Origin: Branchiostoma lanceolatum
Lineage: Eukaryota; Chordata; Leptocardii; Amphioxiformes; Branchiostomatidae
Length of the DNA stretch: 64,000 bases
Direction of reading: 5' to 3'
NCBI RefSeq assembly: GCF_035083965.1
Contig: NC_089739.1
Location: 11,706,001-11,770,000, forward strand
The first letter of the stretch is position 1. The number at the start of each line of letters is the position of its first letter. Positions 35,217 through 46,038 of this stretch are shown piece by piece. The notes under the pieces were generated by a model, which was not told where the DNA came from, made no database searches, and worked only from the letters and a program-made list of their open reading frames with translations. The translations under genes and the position numbers were made by a program.

Positions 35217-36903
35217 TTGTTTGTTTGTTTGTGGACAATCAGCATAAGTTGAGAAGGTGTTGACGGATCCTTATGATATTTTATAGGTTGGTGGGGGTTG
35301 GGAAAACACTTAGTAAATAGCTTAACCAGAGTTTTCCTGCATTCTAAAGCTTCGGGGCAGTCCGATGAAGTGCCTGACTTCCACAGTCTTCCGGTAATGA
35401 AACCAGAATTGGAGGCTCCAAAAGGTACGATTTACAAAATTCCAATATATTTTAGCCTGAATAGTTACCTGCGTCGGAAGAATACATTTTGAAAAAAAAG
35501 ATTATCAGTACCAGTATTATATTTGTTTGTTTGTTTGTTTGTATTGCATACCCGGTAAACCTCCTCATGGCATGTCACACAAGGTTTGTACTGAACAAGC
35601 TGCTATATCCGGACAGATTTATTTGATCGACTCACATCGGGATGGAACCATACTGTTTTACATAAGTGTGGTGGGTCCTTTAACAAGCCTCTATCTCCTC
35701 AAATCTGGAACCTCCATTCAACGTCCTATCCAAGCAATGTCAAATGAGGAAATTGGTGCAAAGTGCCTTTTCTAAGGGCACAACATCGGGACCTGTCAGG
35801 GAATTGAACTCAGTACCTCCGGGTTCTGTGTCAACGACCCTAACCACAAGGCCACTGTACTTCTCCATAGGGATGAGTCCACCACGTCTATGACATCACT
35901 TGTAAATCACAGACACATGACTCAATTAGTAGTGGATAAAATGTAGCAGATTAATGTCTAGTTTCTCGTTATCAAATGATATTCTAATGTGTAGGCATCA
36001 ACTTCATCATTACTTTCGATTACTGTAGAGCCAGAAAAGAATTCGAAGAAAACTGTGGCTGGTTTCTTTCGTAGCCTAAGCCTCAGAGGGACTTCTTCAA
36101 GTAAGTCTTAAACCTTTTGAAGTTCTTAATAAAACCTTGATGATTTAACTCTTGATACATGTTCATGTATCACATTTTATGCACTTTAATCTTGAAAATA
36201 TTTGTATGTCAATTTGGCAGGGCTTAGCCTGTTTATATAGAGATAGATGTGTATGATTCAGAATAATTGTTGTATACAAGTTTTTCTTTAAATTTACTAT
36301 TCTTTATTGGTATAAATGTCTCTATTGCTATTGTTGTATACAGTTGGTTGTTCTTTGCTTTGATCTTAAAAAAAAATGGTTAATGAAATTGTCTTTTGCA
36401 GCCAAAGAGAAGAAAAAAGTCTATGAAGAGAAAACAAATGAGGGTAAGGATTTCTACGCTTTCTGTAGTTTATGTTATGTTAAAAATCTATATACAGCTA
36501 GTCATCTATGGCCAGACTGGCGGAAGATCGCCAGCAGTGGAGAACCTTTACCGAACGCTTTGCTGCACCTATAGCTGACTAAGCTATGGGAGAGAGTGAG
36601 AGTGTGTGTCATCTAAATGTGATCACATACTACAGTATTCATTTGAGCCGAACTCTAATTGATTAGTCCTTCCAACCTTGTGATCAAAATTTTCTGTTGC
36701 TACTCACTAGACCATTTAACACTACATTCATCACAATTTAGTTGTCATCATGCATATGCTTGTCTTTAAGTTTGATGAATATCATAAGTCTCTTTAAACT
36801 TTCAGGAAACACAAAGAAACAGAAGAGGCCAAGTCTGGGTCATCGGCTGAGACAAAGTCTGAGTATGAGTGGAAGAAAACGCCCAGCTTTGGAAACGTCT
36901 TAG
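29415..36903 (+). CDS. T3: TIR-Death protein with extended tail, ten coding exons
   Basis: Exons: 29415-29886, 30379-30539, 31172-31292, 31998-32057, 32439-32543, 33301-33426, 35350-35424, 36029-36100, 36402-36443 and 36806-36903. Except for the phase-0 junction between exons 2 and 3, all introns are phase 1; the total is 443 aa. The TIR domain is residues 14-157: box 1 TYDAAVYYEEDD, box 2 LCDPYRDGDG, box 3 FW at 145-146. The Death fold is residues 158-251, with KLGLPEEVVDDIKVEYGG and W216 in CWRSHLGPEATI. Exons 4-10 code for a low-complexity, Ser/Thr/Pro-rich linker and a basic tail (KKQKRPS, GRKRPA) that could act as a nuclear localisation signal. Position W+4-type glutamate of NADase TIRs is not conserved (FRVETF). 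The donor of exon 3 is unusual: its T is the first base of a MITE. A foldback transposon lies in intron 6. ATTAAA at 37043 is a likely poly(A) signal. Confidence 0.87.
30143..30656. repeat. Inverted ~90-100-bp arms bracketing T3 exon 2
   Basis: The left arm (30143-30242; ACCAGTGGACTAG, CTGTGTGGCCCAAGGGCT, CTATACACCAAAAG) is the inverse of the right arm (30567-30656). The Death-fold exon 30379-30539 lies between. The arms are the same family as the intron element of T2 at 24413-24990. Confidence 0.75.
31294..31473. mobile_element. MITE inserted at the T3 exon 3 splice donor
   Basis: It starts TACTGTAGATTTGG and ends GGATTTACAGTA. The exon ends at G31292 and the donor GT is 31293-31294, so the donor T is the first base of the element or of its TA duplication. 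Confidence 0.7.
32665..33010 (+). mobile_element. Full-length tRNA-derived SINE
   Basis: The head GGCATCGTGTGGCACAATCG has an A-box region and a B box GGGTTCGAAACC, then a body with GTCGTATTGAGGTCAC and GGCGCCGAATGGCAGCC. It ends in ACCATTATCATTATGA-like tail repeats. Copies or pieces are at 14130-14490 (minus) and 19975-20060 (body only). It sits in a T3 intron. Confidence 0.8.
33607..35043. mobile_element. Foldback DNA transposon, copy 1, in a T3 intron
   Basis: The 1437-bp element begins GGGTCCCCCGAAAGTGCG and ends in the inverse. CTTTTATCC lies on both sides (33598-33606 and 35044-35052), a perfect 9-bp target duplication. Each arm of about 500 bp starts with a run of a 10-bp unit (AACGAAATGG on the plus strand at left, its inverse at right), followed by unique arm sequence. 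The central core is 34135-34525. No transposase is encoded. A 9-bp duplication and repeat-built arms fit Mutator-related or Drosophila FB-like foldback elements. Confidence 0.88.
35118..35250. repeat. (TCTG)n/(TTTG)n microsatellite in a repeat remnant
   Basis: CTGT and TTTG runs at about 35180-35231 follow CATTACCTGTTGCGAAGAAG, a diverged start of the GAGAAGGTAAT repeat family. Another TTTG run is at about 35522-35541. Confidence 0.7.
35630..35870 (-). mobile_element. tRNA-derived SINE, minus strand
   Basis: The minus strand head (about 35862-35788) reads GTGGCCTTGTGGTTAGGGTC, then a B-box-like GAGTTCAATTCCC, followed by a body with GTGCCCTTAGAAAAGGCAC. It is the same type of SINE as at 45510-45912, with a different head. 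Confidence 0.6.
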
Positions 36904-37042
36904 TTGAATCCACCAGTCTTCTAAGTGTCTACTTAGAATATATTCTTACTATATAGTACTATATAGTGTACTTTCTATATTCAACTTTCATAAAGTACAG
37001 AAAATATGGTGTGCCGAAAATGTACCTAATTCTGTAAAAAGA

Positions 37043-37048
37043 ATTAAA
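37043..37048 (+). terminator. Probable T3 poly(A) signal (ATTAAA)
   Basis: ATTAAA lies 140 bases after the T3 stop codon; no AATAAA occurs closer. Confidence 0.45.
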
Positions 37049-37221
37049 CACAAAGTGTTATTGTTGTCACACAATACTCAATACAGTCAACATCACAGTG
37101 AGTATAAGTTTTACAACCCACCGGGAAGAAACAGACTTTGTAATTTTTTAAAGTTCAGTATTTTAGACTATGAAGAACATTATAAATTTACATTATATGA
37201 TTGTGTCATGTAAAGTATGAT

Positions 37222-37659
37222 TAGGCTGCACCAAGTAATTTTTATGGATGACGTCCTTTGGAGACCCTAAATCTAATGCGAGAGCGCGAAAAAAAACCCA
37301 AGAAGGGCCGAAAAAAACAAGATGCCTAGATTTGAAATATGATAGTCGACGACACATGTTAGGAGACAAATTGAATGGGAGAACACAGTGTAACAACTAA
37401 CAATTCTTTTATTCATCATAAAAACAGCAATAATTTGAATAAATCAGTTGAAGTTGAACAGCAGTTGTTGTCCTGTCCTGTTTCTTTCCATATCCCATTG
37501 ATTTTGCAGGCCTGCAGAAACATAGTACAATGTATATCAAAAAGGAACTCTTTGGTCATAGTTACAGGCAGAGGAATTTCTTGTGTTTTTTTTCCGGGAA
37601 CAGACCAAAATCAATGCGCGCGCGGACGTCATCCATAAAAATTACTTGGTGTAGCCTTA
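37222..37659. mobile_element. TIR element with AGGCTGCACCAAGTAATTTT ends
   Basis: Ends of about 35 bp are inverted (ACCAAGTAATTTTTATGGAT at left, ATCCATAAAAATTACTTGGT at right). They resemble the ends of 13661-13979 but with CACCAAG in place of CACAGCAAG. The interior is non-coding. Confidence 0.75.
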
Positions 37660-38289
37660 TGCAAAATGTTACAAATGCTGCCGATGTCTTGATCGTAAGA
37701 ATGTACATTCTAACATTGTCACAGAACCACTTGACAGTTTTATATATAAAATATGTATACAGTATGAAGAAGATATTGACAAAAATTATATGATTATGTC
37801 ATGTAAAATATTACAGTGTAAGTATCACAAACGCTGCTGATGTCTTCATACATTCTTACATTGTCATAACACCACTTTGGCACAGTTTTATGTATAAAGT
37901 ATTAAAAAGTATGCAGAAGATATTGACAAAAATGCCAAATAGCTGTGGTAAAAGCTTCCGAGATGTTTTCAATTTTTATCCATCTCAATTGTGACAATTT
38001 TTTATAACTTTTACACAACTCAAATGCTTCTATCTTTCCATCATAAAGCAAGTTTTAACAATGCTCTATTGTCTGTATGTTTTTGTTAATTGAAGATGAA
38101 TTATGGCTTCACCTTTGCACTTGGAAAGGAAGAAGTTTATGATGTTTCCCGATAAACGCCTTGTGAAAAGGGAAGAAAGCCTCCTGTAGTCTATAATGCC
38201 TCTTATAGACTTCTTAAGATTCTGGGTGAACTTGTTCTTTATCTTCAATGTAGAGGGGTATGTTTTTATTGTATCAAAGCAGAGTCTAA
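37660..38289. other. Intergenic DNA between T3 and N1
   Basis: Two loosely repeated blocks (ATTATGTCATGTAAAATATT and similar, near 37790 and 37190) flank the previous element. No gene was seen. Confidence 0.4.
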
Positions 38290-38527
38290 AGCCCCCCTCC
38301 ACTGGACCCGCGGCACGCTGGCGGCGTCACTGCGGCCGATCGAATTGAGAAAGCACTCAACGAATTTCATCGACAAAAAAACGAATCTTTTTAAGCTCTG
38401 TGTGTTTTGTTGTCTTTTTGGTCATACTTGTATGTTTTGCATGATATTATAAAGTCAAGGGTAACACATATCCAGTTTAGGACGCAGCGACGCCGCCAGC
38501 GTGCCGCGGGTCCAGTGAGAGGAGGCT
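38290..38527. mobile_element. MITE with GC-rich ends and TAA duplication, in the N1 3' region
   Basis: Inverted ends carry ACTGGACCCGCGGCACGCTG and its inverse. TAA flanks both sides (38287-38289 and 38528-38530), as in PIF/Harbinger elements. It lies about 20 bp beyond the N1 stop codon on the gene's 3' side, so it is probably in the N1 3' UTR. Confidence 0.75.
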
Positions 38528-38549
38528 TAATTCGTGTCATAAACCCATG

Positions 38550-41500
38550 TCATAATTCGCATTCAAACACATCCGCTCGAATCCTGGTGTCGCGATCGCT
38601 AAGCTTGATCTTGTCCATTTTTAGAACATCAGTGCAGAAGTCATGGACTGAGTCCAGCTCCAACTCAGGCAGACCTACAAACATTTTAGCGCAAATGTGG
38701 TCACTTTTGAACCTAATGCTTGCATCGTGCAGGTGTTTTAACACATGTTTCTTCCAAGTAGGAAAATCCCTAGCGTAAATATCTATACACAACTGCGTCC
38801 CCAAAGGGGCTGGGTTAGAGGCTACGATACTCAGGCTTGATTCTCCGTTGTGCTTCAGTGTAAAGAGTGCTCTCTGTTTCTGAAGATGTTTTAAGTTGGC
38901 TGGAGATAGGGTGTACGGGTCCCAGTCAACGAGTATGATTGGTTTGCCGTCGTGGCTACCGCAAGCTTCGGCGGGCAACCATTTCTGTACAGCCGTACAG
39001 AAGTCGTCGTCTGCCGCCTGTAGAGGCACGACGTCCGGTAAGCCGGTCGTGTCCAGTTGAACCAGCTGATCAGGGTCCTGTCGCCACCAGAGGCTGGGAC
39101 CACACTGGTAGTATGCTAAGGGCTGGATGGACAAATATACGTAAGGGGGGTGGCGGTGTCACACAAGTGACTACATTGAATTATGAGTTAGGCCGTGTTG
39201 ATTTGATGATATGGGTGACATCCGCTCGCGCATCAATTTTTGTCCATTTCCAAAGAAAAAACGTATACTACCATACTGTAAATCGTGCAAAGCTGCTACG
39301 AAATGGTCAAATACATTCCGTAAATTTCCAAAAGATATTTCGGAAAACAGATACTAATGTCTAGATTGCCAAACTCAAGGAAGAGGACGTGACAGACCAA
39401 AAAATGAAGAATCCATGACTTGGTATACTATTCTCTGTGTGTTTAGTCATTTGTTCAACCTTCCTGACCAAGTTAATTTTGATATGAAGGCCATTTTTTT
39501 AAAACCTCTTTTCATTCGCACGCTCGCATCAGTTTTGGGGTTCCCAGAGGATGCCATCCATATAATCAAATCTACATGGCCTTACGTTACTTTTACATTT
39601 TTTGGCCTTGGTAAAGTTTGCGGCTATTTTTTTTTTCGGTTCAATGACCAGGCTGCACAACGTTGGGTCATGGACATCATAATTAAAACAACTTTTTCCC
39701 GGCAAAATCTAAGCCCAAAAATGTCAATACGCAAGTCATACGGACTTGAACATAAGCACTAGTGTGAACCCCCGGTAACACCATGTGAATACTGTAGATG
39801 CAGAAATGTTCGCGGTTTTTGCGAACTTAAAACCACCGCGAAGAGCCGTTCCACTGTGTGACTGTAGCGCTACTATTGTTTCAAACGTGAACTCAAACCC
39901 ACCGCGAACACTCCATTTTCTCCCTGTGACGAAATCAAATTCCCGCGAACATTCCTGCACTTACAGTAGTTGCTTCCCACCTTTGCCAAATTGACTTAAA
40001 AGTGGGACTTTTCGCTTTCCATTGCTTCCAAAAAGAAGTCAAACCCAGCTTGTTTAGATAAAGCCAACAGTCGTATTTAGTATTAGTAGCCTATTGATAC
40101 AACAAAGTCAGTCACAGTTTACTGACGCATGTATGTTTTTCCCTATGTTTCTACCATGTATTTGCAATTAGCCCACGGGCATGAACTTGCAATAAAACTT
40201 CTTTTATAATGTCTACTGATCATGAAGCAATATGCAAGAGGTGTCTTACCAAGTTGAAAATGAAGTTCATTTTTCTTTTCAAGGATTCCGCCCTAGGACT
40301 GTCCGACATAGTCACAGATCGCTTGTACTTGACCGTGGGATGATTCTGACGCATCCACGTGTCTAGGTGTAGAGATAACTGCCGGTCAATTCCCTGTCCC
40401 GTCCAGTTAGGAGCGACCCTAGAGGCTTTGGTAATAAATGCAGTTCCGCTTTCCATGACCTTGGATGCTTTCAGTCCCACCTATAAAAAGGAAAATAACA
40501 AACATGAAATAACTTAATTCAATAAAAGAGTTATTAAGCCTCGCATATCATGGAAGGAGTAGAGAGAGGCATAAGTCATAAAGTTCATAATACACAGAAA
40601 ACAAGCCGCTAGGGGGCCCAAAATCTTATCATTTCGAGGTCTCAAGAAGACCAACCCACCTACTACGTATGAAGACAATCCATAAAGGCATTCGTGAGTT
40701 ATCGTGTACACAGAAGGAAGGACACACACGAACGCTGACGAAAACATAACCTTCTCGGCGAAGGTAATGAGATTGATATGCACAGCCTACCAAATGCTGT
40801 ATACATTTGAATGAACAATCTAAAACCAACATCAATCTAAAAATATCAACACCTTATGGAACAGGAATACATTGAAAATATCTTCGTTTTCCGTCTAAGA
40901 TGCAAATTTGTCAATTACGCGTTGCGCATATGATGTAGGTCGGCAGGTGACTTTTGACCCACAACACTTCCCCTCTGCTCAATTTGAAAATATTTACACC
41001 ATATGGAACAGGTATACATTGAAAATATCTTCGTTTTCCGTCTAAGATGCAAATTTGTCAATGACGCGTTGCGCATATGATGAAGGTCGTCCGGTGACTT
41101 TTGACCCACAACACTCCACCTCTGCTATACTAGTCGTCTGCCACATTCTATACTACTACACCCCGACCAATCGAATCACGTGAATCGCATTGAAACTCAG
41201 ATTCGTATCAGCCATTTCCCGACAAATCGCTTTCTAACTTGCGTTAATGACTACATCTGACCAAACAAACTCGCCAGTGAGATGGTGGAAGGTATCAGCT
41301 TCCAAAAGACGGTTTCAGATTGACAATTTTGTCACTTTGGAAGTAATCGAATCCGCCCGCGATTTAACGTTTAGAGAAAAGTAGTAGAAACTAGAAGTTA
41401 AATCGCGGGCGGATTCAATCACTTCCAAAGTGCCAAAATTGCCAATCTGAAAACGTCTTTTGGAAACTGACACCTTCCACCATCTCACTGGCGAGTTTGT

Positions 41501-41803
41501 TTGGTCAGATGTAGTCGTTAACGCAAGTTAGAAAGCGATTTGTCGGAAAATGGCTGATACGAATCTAAGTTTGAATGCGATTCAGGTGATTCGATTGGTC
41601 GGGGTGTACTAGCACCTCACCACTTGGTCTCCAACCGTTGCAAGGAAAACTGTGACGTCAGGATTGTCTATCCAGGAGTGGAATTTGGCGGGAAGGTAGT
41701 CTGTGCCAGCGTAGATACCCTCAGAGATCCGCATGACGGCGTTGTAGTCGCCGTGAGAGGCCAGACGAATAGTTAGCTTCCCACTTGCACCGTTGTCCGC
41801 CAT
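38550..41803 (-). CDS. N1: NAT16/histidine N-acetyltransferase-like GNAT, three exons
   Basis: Exons on the minus strand 41803-41621, 40480-40250 and 39122-38550 join in phase 0 to 328 aa. The N-terminal half is a GNAT acyltransferase: ISEGIYAGTDYLP (residues about 26-38) and the acetyl-CoA loop RVAPNWTGQGID (82-93). The C-terminal half holds ILVDWDPYTLSPANL. The EGIYAG.DYLP, RVAP and DWDPY blocks match vertebrate NAT16 and fish histidine N-acetyltransferase as I remember them, so it probably acetylates histidine or a related amino acid in the cytosol using acetyl-CoA. It is the most diverged of the three copies, with a distinct last 60 residues. The start ATGGCGGAC overlaps a YY1-like AAGATGGCGG. 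A 448-bp palindrome lies 14 bp past the exon 1 donor. Confidence 0.88.
39790..39968. mobile_element. MITE of the TACTGTA family in N1 intron 2
   Basis: It begins TACTGTAGATGCAGAAATGT and ends CTGCACTTACAGTA, with internal inverted ACCACCGCGAA blocks. Confidence 0.75.
40540..40770 (-). repeat. Minus-strand copy of the GAGAAGGTAAT repeat
   Basis: On the minus strand it reads TTACCTTCGCCGAGAAGGTT, then ACACGATAACTC and GGTCTTCTTGAGACC, collinear with 8931-9135. It lies in N1 intron 1. Confidence 0.65.
40841..41128 (+). repeat. Tandem duplication, two ~144-bp units in N1 intron 1
   Basis: TATCTTCGTTTTCCGTCTAA and GACTTTTGACCCACAACACT occur twice at a constant offset of about 144 bp. The units differ at a few bases. 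Confidence 0.85.
41159..41606. mobile_element. 448-bp near-perfect palindrome in N1 intron 1
   Basis: Arms of about 205 bp starting CACCCCGACCAATCGAATCA meet at a short loop near 41370-41395. TACTA flanks both sides. It would form a very long hairpin in RNA or single-stranded DNA. A non-coding foldback MITE is the likely nature. Confidence 0.85.
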
Positions 41804-42558
41804 CTTGAGCTTGGCCGCGAGACCTTTGGTCAGAACCGGAAGCGGAAATAGGAGGGACGCAAAGAAGGTCAGACTCGGTCAAGGTCATCTTCAAGGACTT
41901 CCAGCACAGTTTTATTTTGGTGACGACTCTGGAGCGGAGCCTACTTTATAGTCATGACGTGGGGCTCGGTTTGTGATAATTCTAAAGCTTGCACCTATCA
42001 TTGCAACAAAGATTTTACATATGTAACATTTTTTCAGTGTTTTAATCTACAGGGGTGGTTTCAAACGTGGTCTATTTATGTTCTGATGACTCAGAATTCG
42101 GTTGATTTCGTCGGTTTTGTCCATTTTCTGTCCAGAAGTACACTAAAAAGTTTTCATGTATCATGGCATTATGTCCTTTGCGAGTGTGTCCTTGTCTGTA
42201 TGTAATAAACGTTTACGGAAAATGCTTGACCTTTTTTTTTTAAATCAAAACTTTACTGTTCATTCTGTGCAGTAAGCCTTGACAGATACAACTAGTGACT
42301 GTCCACATTGTAATCTGCCCTATGGCTATACAATAATCCCACAGTTTTTGATATGTTTTTTAATGTTCATTCACATTTATACAATATAACTATGTCAATA
42401 CGAGTCGTTCCACACTTAGAAATACAAATGGTGTTTTCCCCAGTAGCATCTGTTCATTAATCTATCAACATTGTTTTGCATTGGAAATGTGGTATCCTAG
42501 GATTACATCTTGCGTGGTTAATGCAACAAAACCTCCTTGGTTAATGGCAGTGTATATC
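41804..42558. other. Region upstream of N1
   Basis: The first 100 bp would hold the N1 promoter and 5' UTR (minus strand). CCAAAGGTCT lies just upstream of the start codon and recalls CCAAAGGTCA in N2 and N3. No other gene was seen. Confidence 0.4.
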
Positions 42559-43956
42559 TAGCCTCTACCAGGCTCCAGAGGCGGCTGAGTAGAAGAGTAG
42601 AAACTGGCCAAATAGACAGAACAAGGGTCTTAGGACCCAAAATCTCCATGAAACTTTGTTTTTTTATTAAACCAGTTCCCCCCATTCTATATCGCTCAAT
42701 GGTATGACCCACACTGGCCGGGCAAGGGGAGAAGTGACTATAAATAGCTACTGACCTAGATAAGAGACCAACAGATGGTGCGACCTCAAAGCCCACAATA
42801 GAGTAGATATTCCTCATTACTTATGCAAATTCAGTATGAATTTGCATAATTAGCACTTCAGTTTGTACATCTCTGTCCAACCTACCTGCATATCAAATAA
42901 CATGAAAATCTGTCGCTCCTTTCTTCAGTTATTCTCCTTGCAAAATATTTACAAACACGCCATTGCAGTTCCAGTGACACATACCAGGGGGCCCAAAATC
43001 GACCTTGACCTTTCTCCTCCCAGCACCTACCCACATACCAAATATCATTTCAATCCATCCACACGTTCTTCAGTTATGCTGATTTTAAGCGTCCGGTGAC
43101 ACATACATACACACACGTTGACACAAACATACACACACGCGCACACACACTCAAACACACTAACTTCGCATGATTTGCACTTCAGTGTGTACATCTCTGT
43201 CCAACCTACCTGCGTACCAAATAACATGAAAATTTGTTGTTCCTCTCTTCAGTTATACCCCTTTGGAACATTTTTACAAATAGGCCATTGCAGTTCCAGG
43301 GACACAAACCAGGGGGCCCAAAATCGACCTTGACCAATTTCCTCCCAGCGCATACCCACATACCAAATATCATTACAGTCCATTTACACGTTCTACAGTT
43401 ATGCTGACTTTAAGCATCCGACGACACCCATGCAAACGATTTACCTCCTTACTTATGCAAATTCGGTCTCATTTGCATAGTTTGCACTTAAGTGTGTACA
43501 ACTTGGTCTAACCTACCTGTGTACCAAAGAACATGACGATCTGTCGATCCACTCTTCAGTTCTTCTACATTGAAGATTTTAACAAATACGCCATTGCAAT
43601 TCCAGTCACACATGCCAGGGGGCCCAAAATCGACCTTGACCTTCCTCCTCCTAACACCCACCCACAGACCAAAAATCATTACAATCCATGTACAGGTTCT
43701 ACAGTTATGGTGACTTTAAGCGTCCGGTGACACATACATACACACAAACACCAAACGCAAGCAAAACAGTATCTCCATGAAAAAGCCTTTTTTTCATGGA
43801 GATTAAAACATGAAAGAGGGGTTAGTCTGCCATAGGGGTACAGTTTGCGGCATATTGGACCCTCTCTCCGTAGCCAACTCCCTTGGCATACTATTCACTC
43901 TATTAGGCCAATTTCGACTATTTTTCCAGCCATCCTGCGGGGCCTGGTAGAGGCTA
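42559..43956. mobile_element. 1.4-kb TIR element with 9-bp duplication, hosting a repeat array
   Basis: The ends TAGCCTCTACCAGGC and GCCTGGTAGAGGCTA are exact inverses. GTGTATATC flanks both sides (42550-42558 and 43957-43965), a perfect 9-bp target duplication of Mutator type. Most of the interior (42840-43800) is three tandem units of another repeat. A related left end with CTAGCCTCTACCAGGCCCC is at 45974. Confidence 0.85.
42840..43800 (+). repeat. Three ~300-bp tandem units with CA-rich spacers
   Basis: Each unit has TTGCA(C)TTCAGTGTGTACA-type text, ACCTACCTG, a CCATTGCAGTTCCAG block, GGGGGCCCAAAATCGACCTT and AGTTATGCTGA. Units start at about 42840, 43165 and 43445. CA-rich microsatellite lies between units one and two. 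Confidence 0.8.
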
Positions 43957-43965
43957 GTGTATATC

Positions 43966-45509
43966 CTCTAGTCTAGATAAAGGAGAGCATGCCACCCCAG
44001 GATTGGACTATTCAGTCACCAGAGGGCCTGCTCAACACCTTCCCACTGATCCCTGATAACAGATAATGAGCCACTATATCCATATTAAAGAAAAAGTACT
44101 TTGTAACTTCTGACCGTGAAAGTTTTACATTTGTACACTACAAAAGTGTTCCATATATTCAACGTAATCAACGACAACACACTTATTGTTTGTTGCTAGT
44201 CATTGTTTGCATACACTGACCCTTGTAGGATACTAGTATACATGTATATGTAAACTCAGAGTACACAGTGGTCAAATTAGGCCTCAAAAGTCCCAGACTT
44301 TTTTTCGAGCCCGAAGCATGTTCTTTCACGTTCGATCTGACATGATTGACGTACGATCGAACAGAATGCGTGTTCGATTTGGGGTTACCTGAGGTCATTA
44401 GCAAGTATCCACTGAAATTCCTTGCCGACAGGCCCTTTTACCTTCGTGCCTCACATCAGAACGGAAACCGACTTTTTTACAAATACAAATCATTTTCTGG
44501 ACAATAAATAGATGCTGACATTTTGCTGTGGTTAATCAACATGTCAAGAAGCTACTCACGTCTTTGTTAGTGATGTAAAATATTTCAAGGAATGTTTACG
44601 CCAGTATTAGTGACCCCCTACCCTATCCGTGCGGCATGACATGCGTGCAAACACCATATTTAGATCGGAACCAAAAAGCGTCCAATTTGCCTCATTGACG
44701 GCTTGAAATAAAGCCAACGGTTTGTCGAAGGTTTCTGTCTTAGGGATTTTTTTAGAAATGCAGACACTGTTGAATTATGGGTCTTGGAAGGTAAAAACAA
44801 GCAATTTTACGCCTTTTTCCCGATCTGAAGAATATTTCTAATTCGAAAAATAAAAAATCCTACGACGAAAAGTTTTATCTTATGGTATCGTTCTGTAAAC
44901 TGCAAAAATGAAGGATATTCAGTAAATTTTGGAGCCAATTAAAATCAGTTGACTGGTTTTAATATTCCCGTTCTAGAAGGCGGCATTCATCGGGCTCAAG
45001 CCTGAATTTACCCGGATTTTTCAACAGGATTCGAAACGCTGACATTGGGGGCATACGCAACACAAATTTCCTTTAATTTGAACGAGGGGATCGTTTTGAA
45101 ACTATTTGTGACATTTGAACAGATTCACAGGCTGGCCGGCATCGGCTCACAGGAGCCCGCGGAGGCGTCCGGTAACCCGATACCCCCTTAGTGATTGGGA
45201 CTTTACCATAGCGACGGACCAGCGTGGTAAGCGCACATACATTAGAAATAGAAAGAGGTAGATACAGACCGGGTTACCTGTTAACGAGAGAATATGTAAA
45301 CAATGCACAGGAAAAGCAGTGGAAGATCAACTATTCAACCTAGTTAGCAAAATTGTTCCCAGCTTTGAATGTCGCACAGACCCTATATAACCTCCTTGTA
45401 ATGGCAACCACTCGTATTATCTTTATTCGTATTCAGATACATAGTACAGATACATGGTACAGATACATAGTACAGATACAAATACAGATCGAGTATGGTG
45501 ACCGTGTCA
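43966..45509. other. Intergenic DNA, nothing supported
   Basis: No coding frame with splice context. A short GATACATAGTACA tandem motif lies near 45437-45485. Confidence 0.4.
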
Positions 45510-45912
45510 ATTGACACGGTAGCCTTCGCGTGAATTTGTTTAAGGTGGATGACAGGTTGCGAATCTGAGACCCACACACTTTGGGCATCCGCCTTCTCCA
45601 GCGGCACCAATTCGAGGGAGACGTGCTGGTTCTGGTTAGGATGCTTGCAGCGAGCTGCCGGATGACTCTTTCACTCGAGGTCCGCCTTGATAACGCCAGC
45701 CCGCCTGGCGCTGCTCTCGTCCGCCAGTTGAAGACAGCTGCCGTTGGAGACTTGTCCCTCTAACTGAGGGGGGACATGCGTGTAAAGTGCCTTTCCCAAG
45801 GGCACAACGTCGGGGCGCAAGTTCGGACATGTCACTGGGCACCCCTGGGATTCGATCCCGGGTCCCATTGTTTGACAGCCACGAGTTCTACACTTGCGCC
45901 ACACGACGCCAC
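45510..45912 (-). mobile_element. Long tRNA-derived SINE, minus strand
   Basis: The minus-strand head (45912-45835) begins GGCGTCGTGTGGCGCAAGTG and has a B-box region GGGATCGAATCCCA. The body continues with GTGCCCTTGGGAAAGGCAC and a further 220 bp. It belongs with the other amphioxus-style SINEs in this window. Confidence 0.65.
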
Positions 45913-46038
45913 CTCCTTGTACAGACCTACAAAAACTGTCTTTCTGTTAACAGCGGTCAATGCATATATCTCCTAGCCTCTACCAGGCCCCCGTCCTATC
46001 TCTGGCAAAATTGTAGACGGCCGAGGTACTCCGCTATA

